From Elusimicrobiota bacterium (GTDB lineage: Bacteria > Elusimicrobiota > Elusimicrobia > UBA1565 > JACRDR01): a stretch of DNA of 64,000 bases. The translations under genes and the position numbers were made by a program. The stretch spans positions 43,582-107,581 of the forward strand of contig JACQBA010000002.1 of NCBI GenBank assembly GCA_016194745.1, in the 5' to 3' direction. This document shows positions 1 through 11,462 of this stretch, one piece after another; position 1 is the first letter of the stretch; each line of letters begins with the position of its first letter. The notes below the pieces were generated by a model. The model was not told the origin of the DNA. It saw only the letters and a list, made by a program, of their open reading frames with translations, and did not search any database.

Positions 1-985
1 ACGCCGTCGCCGCGATGTCGCGCAGCCAGGAGGCGAGCGCGCGCGCGTCCGCGTTCTCCTTGTTCGCCATGGTCTGGACGATCTCGTTGGCGACGGCGAG
101 CGCCTCGGCGGCCAGGTCCTCCTCGCTCAGTCCGCTGAGCAAGCCCGCGAGCTGGACCTCGTGGGCGACCAGCTTGCCCTCGCGATCGACGACCTTGAGG
201 ATGTGCGGACGCTCCATCTGGATGAGGACCGTGTTGCCGTCCAACAGCGGGATGCGGAGAACCTTGATGTCCTCGATCTTGACGATCGCGCCCTTCGCCT
301 GAGGCGCCGCGGCGGGCGGCTCGTTTTCTTGACGCTGCGGCGGAGCCGGGATCTGCTGGGTGCGCAGGCCGCGGCATTGCGCGCCTTGGCAGGGCCGGGC
401 CGACGGCTCGGGCTGCGCCGCCGCGACGTGCGCGACCGGCGTCAGCTCGCCGGCCGGCGGCGGCGTGCCGGCGGCGATCCCCATGCGCCGATCGTTTTCA
501 AACACGCGCGCGCTCGCGGCGGGGTCCCACGCGCCGGAAAGGGCGTGGAGCGACGCGGCCGCGGCGCGGTCCTCGCCGCGCTCGAGCCACGTCTCGGACG
601 GGAGTCCGAGCGCCGCCGGCGCCTCTTCGAGACCTTCGTCTTGGGCCGAAGCGACGCAGCGCGCCAGTTCGTCCGCGCCCGCGCCCGACGAGAACCCGGG
701 GCATTCGGACGCGGCGTCGAGGATCCTCGCGACGCGCTCGACGAGCGGACGCAAGGCGCGCTGATCGGCGGCGGACACGCGGAGCGTCTCGAAGCGGCGG
801 CGCAGCGCCTCGAGATCGGGGCGGACGCGCGCGCCGCCCGTCGGCGTGAATTCGCGCAGGATCGCCTCTAGCTCCGAACGGACGCGGTCTCCTTGGACCG
901 GCACGGGATCGCTGGACGGCAGGGCGGCCCTAGCGGACGGCGCCCAAAGCAGGAGCAGCAGCAGCGCGGCGCGGCAAGTCGTCAT
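1..985 (-). CDS. hypothetical secreted protein, partial (runs off window start)
   Basis: Minus frame from ATG at 985 reads MTTCRAALLLLLLWAPSARAALPSSDPVPVQGDRVRSELEAILREFTP... with a signal peptide; spot-checked open (e.g. LDAASECPGFSSGAGADELARC near 721-605). Absent from the ORF track because it is open at the edge. Confidence 0.7.
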   Translation of the reverse strand, partial: MTTCRAALLLLLLWAPSARAALPSSDPVPVQGDRVRSELEAILREFTPTGGARVRPDLEALRRRFETLRVSAADQRALRPLVERVARILDAASECPGFSSGAGADELARCVASAQDEGLEEAPAALGLPSETWLERGEDRAAAASLHALSGAWDPAASARVFENDRRMGIAAGTPPPAGELTPVAHVAAAQPEPSARPCQGAQCRGLRTQQIPAPPQRQENEPPAAAPQAKGAIVKIEDIKVLRIPLLDGNTVLIQMERPHILKVVDREGKLVAHEVQLAGLLSGLSEEDLAAEALAVANEIVQTMANKENADARALASWLRDIAATA

Positions 986-1004
986 TTTCCCCTCTCTGCG
1001 TTCA

Positions 1005-1916
1005 CTAGTACCTGAAGTCCTTCTGCCAATGGCCGTAGAGCGGGTTCGGGATGAGGAACCAGCTCTCGTTCCAATTCGGGTCCTTCTCCAGCTCGAGGCG
1101 CCGGTGCGCATTGAGATCGCTCTCATGGAGCTCGATGAAATCCCGAAGGCTGTCGCCGAACAGGGCGATGATGCGCCGCGGCCCGGCCGACGCGCAGCGG
1201 CCCGTGCCGCTCTGGACGCAGGCGCGGCGGATGTTCTTCGTGTCGCTCGCGTCCTTCTTCGTCAAGACGAGGTCGCCGTCCTCGAACAGGCCGTGCTTTC
1301 GCAGGTTCTCGATCGTCGCGTCCCGGACGATGTCGAGACGGTCGGTGATGTAGACGACCTTGCCGCGCGGCAGCGTGCGGACCGTGTGGATGAAATCGAC
1401 CGCCCCGGGGACCGGCGGAGCGCGCGCCTCCCGCACCCAGGCGTTCCATTTGTTCAGCTCGAAGACGAGCTTGTTCTCGATCCAGTACGCCTTCGTGTCG
1501 AGGACCGTGTCGTCGACGTCGAGGACGACCGCCCAGTCGCCCTTCTCCTCCGCCGCCTTCTCGCGGACCTTTTCCGCGCCGCGCTGGAAAGTCGAGACCG
1601 CCAGATGCCGGCGCTCGACGGACTCGTGATACCGGATGACGTCGCGGACGGTGTCCGGAAGCTCGACGGGACGGCTCGGCCCGACGGTCCGCTCGCCGCG
1701 CTCGGGCGCGCCCGGCCGCTCCGCCTCGCCCTTCGGACGCCCGGGGCGCGCGGCCGCGGCGAGCACGAGCGCGTCGCTCGCGCCGAGCAGCTCGCGAATC
1801 GCGGACTCCGCCGCGCGGGCGAGATCCGGGGAGTGCGTTTGAGAGTGGACTGGACCGTGAGAGAAGACGAGGACTGCCACGCCGATGAAGAGACCCAAGC
1901 TGCTCTTGCCCGCCAT
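1005..1916 (-). CDS. HAD superfamily (class B/IIIB) acid phosphatase-like secreted protein
   Basis: VVLDVDDTVLDTKAYW, VVYITDR and ALFGDSLRDF HAD motifs; signal peptide from MAGKSSLGLFIGVAVLVFS. Confidence 0.8.
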   Translation of the reverse strand: MAGKSSLGLFIGVAVLVFSHGPVHSQTHSPDLARAAESAIRELLGASDALVLAAAARPGRPKGEAERPGAPERGERTVGPSRPVELPDTVRDVIRYHESVERRHLAVSTFQRGAEKVREKAAEEKGDWAVVLDVDDTVLDTKAYWIENKLVFELNKWNAWVREARAPPVPGAVDFIHTVRTLPRGKVVYITDRLDIVRDATIENLRKHGLFEDGDLVLTKKDASDTKNIRRACVQSGTGRCASAGPRRIIALFGDSLRDFIELHESDLNAHRRLELEKDPNWNESWFLIPNPLYGHWQKDFRY

Positions 1917-2175
1917 GCGCCTCCATACCCAGCCACGGCTTGCACGCGCCCCCCGCGTGACGGCGTAGTATTGTCCGCGCGACGCGGGCATGTAAGGGCC
2001 ATTGGCACCAACAGGCACCGGGGTCCCCGGTCCCAGTTTCAAACTGAGCACGCCTGCCTACGGACGCAGGCCCTGAAGGGCCCACGATCCGGAAACCGCC
2101 CGTCGGGCGCCCAACCTTTTCGCCCGCACGCGCGTCCAATGGACGCGGGGACTCGCAGCCGGATGGAGGTGAGCG

Positions 2176-2667
2176 ATGAACACCCGAACGATGGCGACGC
2201 TCGCAGGATTGCTTCTCATGGCGCCGACCGCGGCGAAACTCGCGGACGCGCCGCCGGCGCCGGACAAGCCGGTCACGGAAGTCCGCGACCCGGACAAGCA
2301 CGTGGCCGCGCTGTCCGCCGCGTACGACGTGACGCCGGAGCGGATCAAGGAGCTGCGCGCGAAGGGCATGGGTTGGGGCGAGATACGGCACGCCCTCGCC
2401 ATCTCCAAGCGAGCCAACGTGCCGCTGGAGGACGTGCTCAAGCAGCGTCGATCCGAAAAGGGCTGGGGCCAAGTGGCGCGCCACTACGGATTCTCGCTGG
2501 GCGAAGTATCCGGGAAAGGCGCGGATAGATCGGACCGCAAGGACGCGCGCGCCGACGACCGTGCGAGGGGCCGGCGGGACGACGGCGCGCGCCGGGACGG
2601 GCCGGGAGCCGCGAAAGGCGCAGGCGCAAGCCGCGGGAAGGGCGCGGGGCAGGGAGCCAAGAAGTAG
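2176..2667 (+). CDS. hypothetical secreted protein with Lys/Arg/Gly/Ala-rich C-terminus
   Basis: ORF 163 aa, signal-like N-terminus, low-complexity basic tail. Confidence 0.6.
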   Translation: MNTRTMATLAGLLLMAPTAAKLADAPPAPDKPVTEVRDPDKHVAALSAAYDVTPERIKELRAKGMGWGEIRHALAISKRANVPLEDVLKQRRSEKGWGQVARHYGFSLGEVSGKGADRSDRKDARADDRARGRRDDGARRDGPGAAKGAGASRGKGAGQGAKK

Positions 2668-2672
2668 ACTTC

Positions 2673-2709
2673 GCCCCGGGAGAAGGACTGTGTTCCCTTC
2701 CCCCGGGGC
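2673..2709 (+). terminator. GC-rich hairpin after the 2176-2667 gene
   Basis: GCCCCGGGAGAAGGA / TCCCTTCCCCCGGGGC complementary arms; no clear T tract. Confidence 0.4.
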
Positions 2710-2762
2710 TTCCGTCGTCGCCGCCCGCGTCCTCAATTTCCAACGACGCGCCGCGCAGGACC

Positions 2763-2821
2763 GGGGTCAGACATGAAGTTGTGTAAGTAATGACAACTTA
2801 CACGACTTCATGTCTGACCCC
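2763..2821. repeat. REP-like palindromic element copy 1
   Basis: GGGGTCAGACATGAAGTTGTGTAAGT-AATG-ACAACTTACACGACTTCATGTCTGACCCC; also found at 26219 and 34971. Confidence 0.9.
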
Positions 2822-2834
2822 GAAGTTGTCGGCC

Positions 2835-2863
2835 TTGATTTCCGACGAGAAAGGGGTTATAAT
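2835..2863 (+). promoter_or_regulatory. sigma70-type promoter of metH
   Basis: TTGATT, 17-nt spacer, TATAAT. Confidence 0.65.
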
Positions 2864-2870
2864 CGGGTAG

Positions 2871-2958
2871 ACGCTTTGGCGAGGATTTGAGCCGAATTGC
2901 CCCGGCCGGAACAGGGTGCTAAAGAGGCCAGACGAAGACCACGCCCAGGCGTGGTCTT
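2871..2958 (+). promoter_or_regulatory. structured metH leader (riboswitch/attenuator candidate) ending in a strong hairpin
   Basis: Possible P1 TTGGC/GCCAG enclosing GAGGATTTGAGCC...CAGGGTGCTAAAG, then AAGACCACGCC-ca-GGCGTGGTCTT followed by TCCATTTTC and the metH ATG. Confidence 0.45.
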
Positions 2959-2967
2959 TCCATTTTC

Positions 2968-6481
<3,514 letters not shown>

Positions 6482-6495
<14 letters not shown>

Positions 6496-7426
6496 TCCGG
6501 GCGCCGTGGCCGTGGGGCTTATTCTTGCATTCGGCGCACGAGCGTCATTCGCAGGGGAGGACCCAGCGCCCGCGAATCCCATCTCGTTCGATCCCGCTGC
6601 CGTTCAATTCACGCGCGGCCTCGAGAATCGGGAGCGTTTCCGTTTTACCTTCGCTGCGAAGTATCGCAAAGGCGCCAAGAGACTCGTCTACGTCGCGGGA
6701 AACCACACCCATGGGCTCGACGGACCGAATCTCAAGACGGTCAAGAAGATGTTCGACGACCTGGCGCCCCAGGCGGTCCTGGTCGAGGGTTTTCAGACGG
6801 TGAACGAGTACTCGTATCGCAGCATCGACGTCGACCGGTTCACGCGCGATCGGTTCGCCGACACAGGCGAATCCGGCTATGCGGTCTACTTGGCGGCCAA
6901 GAAAGCGCTCCCCGTCCTAGGCGGCGAACCGCCGCCCAAAGAGTTCCTAGAAATCCAAGCTGAGGGATTCGACTGGAAAGACGTGCTCGGATATCTCTCG
7001 CTCCGCATGATTCCGCTCTATAAGAAGGCCGGCGACGTCGCCGACGACCCGACCCTCACGGCGGACGCGTTCAGATCCAACGTGGAACGGGAATTGAAAG
7101 CGGACAGACGGGCTCTGGACCTCGACGAGCGTTTTGGCTATGCCGAGTTCGCCGCCTGGTATCGCGAGCGACATCCCGGCGGTCCACAACTTCAGAAAAT
7201 CGTATTCAACGATCTCGGAGCGAAGAGCGATCCTGACGCGACATCAATCGAACGGCTCGCGCTCGCGCTTGAAAAGATCCGCGAACGCAGATTCATCCTT
7301 CAATTGGAAACGCTGGCCAACCGCTACGACCGCATCCTCGTGGTATACGGCGGCTCGCATCTTTGCCGCGAGCGGAAGATGCTCGAGCGGGTCTTCGGCA
7401 AGCCGAAGGACGTCAAGCCCTACTAG
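6482..7426 (+). CDS. secreted TraB/EreA-like protein
   Basis: AGNHTHGLDGPN...AVLVEGF...RILVVYGGSHL; overlaps the metH 3' end by 14 nt. Confidence 0.45.
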
Positions 7427-7725
7427 CGCTTCGGCGCGAAGGTCGGGCCGGTCTTGCAGCGCCTGACGTCGATCTTCTGCCAGACGTTCCCGGCGACGTA
7501 AGGGTCTTCCTTGATCAGGCGATCAAGCTCCGCGCGGTCGGCGGCGTCGTAGATCATGAGCGAGCCGATCATCCGCTCGGCGTCGTCGAGGATGGCCGCG
7601 GCGTAGAGCAGCTTCCCTTCCTCCCGGAGCCGGTCGCCGCGCTCGATGTGCGCCTGCCGCGCCGCCATGCGGCGCTCCAGCGCCTTGTCATCGAGACCGT
7701 CGTACGCCGTAATAAAGAACTGCAT
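7423..7725 (-). CDS. YciI-like protein
   Basis: MQFFITAYDGLDDKALERRMAARQAHIERGDRL...GSLMIYDAADRAELDRLIKEDPYV. Confidence 0.8.
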   Translation of the reverse strand: MQFFITAYDGLDDKALERRMAARQAHIERGDRLREEGKLLYAAAILDDAERMIGSLMIYDAADRAELDRLIKEDPYVAGNVWQKIDVRRCKTGPTFAPKR

Positions 7726-7758
7726 TTCCCTTGATCCTATTGCATCTCGCTTCGCGAT

Positions 7759-8067
7759 TCAAGCTCCAGTCCCGGCTTTCTTCATGCGCTTGATTATCTC
7801 CGCGTACACGCTGCCGTCCTTGCGCATTCCGATCTTTAGAATCAACACGGCGACGACATCCTTTTCAATTCTATAGATGACGCGATGATCGCCGACGCGG
7901 AGCTTCCAATAGCCGAAGAGCTCCCGGCGCAACGGCTCGCCGTAGGAGTCGGGGCCGACCGTCAGCTTCCGTTCTATCGCCTTGAGGATTCGTCGACGGT
8001 CGACCGCGGGCAGTTCGGGGAGATCCTCTTGAACGACGCGCCGATGAAAGACGACCCGCCAGATCAC
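7759..8067 (-). CDS. type II toxin, RelE/ParE family
   Basis: MIWRVVFHRRVVQEDLPELPAVDRRRILKAIERKL...GYWKLRVGDHRVIYRIEKDVVAVLILKIGMR. Confidence 0.9.
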   Translation of the reverse strand: MIWRVVFHRRVVQEDLPELPAVDRRRILKAIERKLTVGPDSYGEPLRRELFGYWKLRVGDHRVIYRIEKDVVAVLILKIGMRKDGSVYAEIIKRMKKAGTGA

Positions 8068-8342
8068 AAGAACCGGCGGAGGACGTCCTCCAAAGAAGCG
8101 TAATCCTTGGCTTTCGACGAAAGTTCGCGCTTACGCGCCTCGAAAGCCAGGAGGATATCGGAAGCGGATTCGAGCGCGGTTTGCATCGCCTCAAAACGCT
8201 TGGGGTCCTCCAGTATGGCGATCGGGCGGTTACGCTTCTCGAGCGTGACCGGGCTGTCGCGCAATTGGCCGAGAATCACGTCCATCTTCGTCCGCAACTC
8301 GGAAATCTGGGCGTACGCCGAACGCTCCTTGATGATCCGCAT
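8064..8342 (-). CDS. type II antitoxin, Phd/RelB-like
   Basis: Upstream of and overlapping the toxin by 4 nt; ISELRTKMDVILGQLRDSPVTLEKRNRPIAILEDPKRF. Confidence 0.8.
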   Translation of the reverse strand: MRIIKERSAYAQISELRTKMDVILGQLRDSPVTLEKRNRPIAILEDPKRFEAMQTALESASDILLAFEARKRELSSKAKDYASLEDVLRRFL

Positions 8343-8368
8343 GATCAGAGGATAACACGGCTTCTTCG

Positions 8369-8391
8369 AATTGTCAATAGAAATGACAATT
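8369..8391. promoter_or_regulatory. operator-like inverted repeat of the TA operon, overlapping its -35
   Basis: AATTGTCA-ATAGAAA-TGACAATT; minus-strand TTGACA, 17 nt, TATCCT. Confidence 0.6.
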
Positions 8392-8422
8392 AAAACGACA
8401 TATCAACAGTCTATTCGAGGGC

Positions 8423-9367
8423 TCACGCCTCGGGCTCGGTCGCCGGCAGGAGCGCCTTCGTCCAGCGCGCGCCGAATAGCGACAGGCTCACGCCCGCGAG
8501 GACGGCGACGCAGGCGACGGCGATGGGCGCGGTGAAGCGTTCGCCGCCGAAGACGACTCCGAGAAAGACGGCCACGACCGGGTTCACGAACGCGTAGGAG
8601 GAGACGCGGTTCGACGGCTCGTGCCGCAGCAGCCAGGAATACGCCGTGAATCCGACGCACGAGCCGAACGTCGCCAGATACAGGATCGCCAGCGCGGTGT
8701 CCTGCGGCAGATGAGGCAGGTTCGAGAATAGGAATTCTCCCCGGAGGCGGCCTGCGGTCAAAAGAAGCGTCCCGGCGGTCAGCATCTGCACGGCGGCCGT
8801 GAGGGCGGTGTCCTTGGGCAAGGCGACGTGCTTGGAGACGACGCTCGCGGACACCCAGCAGAACATGCCGAAAATGAGCAGTCCGAGGCCGACGTACGGC
8901 ACCTGGCCTCCGGTCCACGCGGATTTCTGAAGAGACAGCACCGCGACGCCGACGGTGCCCAAGACTCCGCCGGCGATCTGATTCGGCGTAAGCCTCGGGC
9001 CGCCGGCGATGCGATTAAACACGGCGAAGAGGATCGGCGAACAGCCGATGACGAGCGCGCAGATGCCGGAAGGCACCGTCCTCTCCGCGTAGCCCAAAAA
9101 TCCCGTGCCGCCGCCCAATAGGACGCAGCCGATGAGCGCCGCGTGGACGAGCTGGCGCCGCGTGGCCGGCTCGGCGGCCCCTCCGCGCATCAGCCGGCCG
9201 AGGCCGATCATCATCACGCCCGCCAGGAGGAAACGGATGCCCGCCATCCCGGCCGCGGAAAAATGGCTGACGCCGATCTTGATCGCGAAATAGGTCGATC
9301 CCCACGCGAGATATACGGCGCCGTAGGCCGCGATGATCTTCCAACGCAAGACGTCTTTCGCCGGCAT
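8423..9367 (-). CDS. EamA/DMT family transporter
   Basis: YGAVYLAWGSTYFAIKIGV...GIRFLLAG...; multiple TM segments. Confidence 0.88.
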   Translation of the reverse strand: MPAKDVLRWKIIAAYGAVYLAWGSTYFAIKIGVSHFSAAGMAGIRFLLAGVMMIGLGRLMRGGAAEPATRRQLVHAALIGCVLLGGGTGFLGYAERTVPSGICALVIGCSPILFAVFNRIAGGPRLTPNQIAGGVLGTVGVAVLSLQKSAWTGGQVPYVGLGLLIFGMFCWVSASVVSKHVALPKDTALTAAVQMLTAGTLLLTAGRLRGEFLFSNLPHLPQDTALAILYLATFGSCVGFTAYSWLLRHEPSNRVSSYAFVNPVVAVFLGVVFGGERFTAPIAVACVAVLAGVSLSLFGARWTKALLPATEPEA

Positions 9368-9494
9368 GCGCGATAGTGTATCGCGGATCACGGGCACGGG
9401 CAAGGCGGTTCGCGAGGCCGACGCTGCGGGGCTCATGCGGGAAGTGTATCACGGCCCCGCTCGTCGGAGAAGCGAGTTTTCCTGAATACTCTCT

Positions 9495-9690
9495 TCAGCG
9501 CGGCACGAGCTCGACAAGGACGAGATGAGGGCGGCAAAACGTCCGGACGCGGGGGGCGATGTGCCCCTCCCAGCCGATGCCGCGGCGATCTTCCTGGGGA
9601 CCCGGCTCATCGTCATGATCGGTCCGAACCAAGGAGGGCATACCTGCCCGCCGTGGGTATGCCCGGCCATCAGCAAGATTATTTCGGCCG
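9495..9690 (-). pseudogene. C-terminal remnant of a metallophosphoesterase, frameshifted
   Basis: Minus strand EIILLMAGHTHGGQVCPPWFGPIMTMSRVPRKIAA then in another frame WEGHIAPRVRTFCRPHLVLVELVPR*. Confidence 0.65.
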
Positions 9691-10437
9691 CGCGGCGCTC
9701 AGGGGATAGAGCGAGGCCGCGCCGGAGATCGCCCGGGTCGCCGCGTCCTGGACGAACACGGCGGCGCCGAGCCGGTCCAGGCGCCAAGACGTCTCCAGCG
9801 AATCGTCCACCATGCGATGGAACTCCTTTCCCCCTTCGATCGGCCCCAGGTCCACGAGACGCCTCACGACGAAGTCGCTGCGGAGCTCTTTGCCCGCATT
9901 CTCCCCCGCGGTGACGGTCGTCGACAGCCCGTTCTCGAACACCGCGAGCATGACGTGCGGGACTCCCTCCGGCTTGGCGGGCGGCGAGACGCGCACGCCG
10001 AGCAGCGCCCGTGCGCCGGAGGGGCGCTCTAAGACGACCTTATAGAGGAACGCCGCCTTGGCCAGGCGCGCGGTCTCGCGCTCGGCCGCCCGCCTGTCGC
10101 TGCCTACGAACGCCTCTTGTCCCGCGACGACCATCTGCGGCGTGTACGTGCGCGTGCGAAGGACGGCGGCGTAGTCCCGCTGCCGGCGCGTGTACGCGGG
10201 CGTCGAGAAAACGTCCTTCCAGCCCAAATAGTCCCAATAGTCGACGTCGTAACTGAGCGGCAGGAGCTCTCCACGTTTGAAGCCGTCCATCCCCCACGTC
10301 GAGAGCAAGGCGTCGGCGTCCGGGCAGCTCGAACAGCCCTGGGAGGTGAACAGCTCGACGACCACGGGCGCTGACGCGGAAGCCGCGGGAGCGGCGGCGA
10401 GGGAGACGGCGGTGAGCATCGAGATTCTCATACCCAT
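9679..10437 (-). CDS. DUF1223 domain-containing secreted protein
   Basis: VVVELFTSQGCSSCPDADALL...LSYDVDYWDYLGWKDVFSTPAYTRRQRDYA. Confidence 0.9.
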   Translation of the reverse strand: MGMRISMLTAVSLAAAPAASASAPVVVELFTSQGCSSCPDADALLSTWGMDGFKRGELLPLSYDVDYWDYLGWKDVFSTPAYTRRQRDYAAVLRTRTYTPQMVVAGQEAFVGSDRRAAERETARLAKAAFLYKVVLERPSGARALLGVRVSPPAKPEGVPHVMLAVFENGLSTTVTAGENAGKELRSDFVVRRLVDLGPIEGGKEFHRMVDDSLETSWRLDRLGAAVFVQDAATRAISGAASLYPLSAARPK

Positions 10438-10513
10438 GAGTGTCCGGACCGATGGTAGTGTTACAGACGGAGCCGGCGCAGACAAGAGGCCGCAAACTCG
10501 ATATGATCCAACC

Positions 10514-11458
10514 GTGCGCTCGCTCCTCCTGGGTCTTGTCGTCTTGCGCCTCGCGGCCTCCGCGGACGCCGAGGAGTCCCGCCGGCCCTCCGCCGGGGTG
10601 GAGAAAGCGACGACCGACGCGCCCGCCCCCTGGGAGCTCGAGCCCTCCTCCCGTTGGGAGCTCAAGACCGCGCCCATGGGCGACTCTCTTGTCCCGCCGC
10701 CCAAGACACGGCTCGAAGACGAGGGGATCGGGTCCAAGACGCGCGTGCACGACCTCTTCGACCGCTGGACCCTAGCGGAGCACGTCGCGGCGGATCGCGG
10801 AACGCAATATGCGGAGGTCACCGACGAGTGCCGCGGCCGCATCGAGCGTCCGTTCGCGCTGAGCGCCGAAGAATGGGCGAACGACGGCCTTCGGCGCCGG
10901 TACCTGTGGAACGTCGACGGCCTGATCGAGCGCGCCGGGAAGAAGCTCTTCGCCGACTTCGGCGCCCCGTTCGAGCGAGTGGAGCGGCTCGCGTTCATCA
11001 ACGCCCTGCGCTCGCTCGCCTGGCAGGAGAGCCGCTGGCAGCATTACCTGCGCTACAAGGATTGGTATTTCGTCGTCGTGAGCGGCGGCTCCTACAACAA
11101 GCTCGACGATTGGGGCATCACCCAGGTCGCGCGCTCGTCGTTCGATCCGTCGAAGCGGCTCAATGCCAGGTTCTTCGAGTCCAAAGGCCACTGCTCCATC
11201 TCGAGCAGCCTCTACTACGGCTTCATGGAGTACTACTTCTGCTATCTGGAAGCCCGAAAAGCCAAATGCAACGCCGCGAGTCTTCAGCAAGCGCTCGTCG
11301 GCGCCTACAACCGCTACGCCTCGGGCTACAGCGCGTGCCACGACGGCCTCACCACGGAGGACGCGGCGTTCCGCGAGTATCAGAAAAACGCGCTGGCCGG
11401 ATTCCTAGACCACTACAAGAACAAGCCCTGGCGAAAGCAGCGGACCGCCGGGCGCTGA
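10514..11458 (+). CDS. hypothetical secreted protein, lytic-transglycosylase-like
   Basis: GTG start, signal peptide; SLAWQESRWQHYLR...SYNKLDDWGITQVARSSF. Confidence 0.55.
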   Translation: MRSLLLGLVVLRLAASADAEESRRPSAGVEKATTDAPAPWELEPSSRWELKTAPMGDSLVPPPKTRLEDEGIGSKTRVHDLFDRWTLAEHVAADRGTQYAEVTDECRGRIERPFALSAEEWANDGLRRRYLWNVDGLIERAGKKLFADFGAPFERVERLAFINALRSLAWQESRWQHYLRYKDWYFVVVSGGSYNKLDDWGITQVARSSFDPSKRLNARFFESKGHCSISSSLYYGFMEYYFCYLEARKAKCNAASLQQALVGAYNRYASGYSACHDGLTTEDAAFREYQKNALAGFLDHYKNKPWRKQRTAGR

Positions 11459-11462
11459 GCGC

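Noticed and set aside
161-871. 236-aa plus-strand ORF
   Set aside because: Arg-rich shadow ORF opposite the edge-truncated secreted protein on the minus strand
1123-2736. 537-aa minus-strand ORF
   Set aside because: Shadow frame of the high-GC region; Arg/Pro/Gly-rich, overlaps the HAD phosphatase and the 2176-2667 gene in other frames
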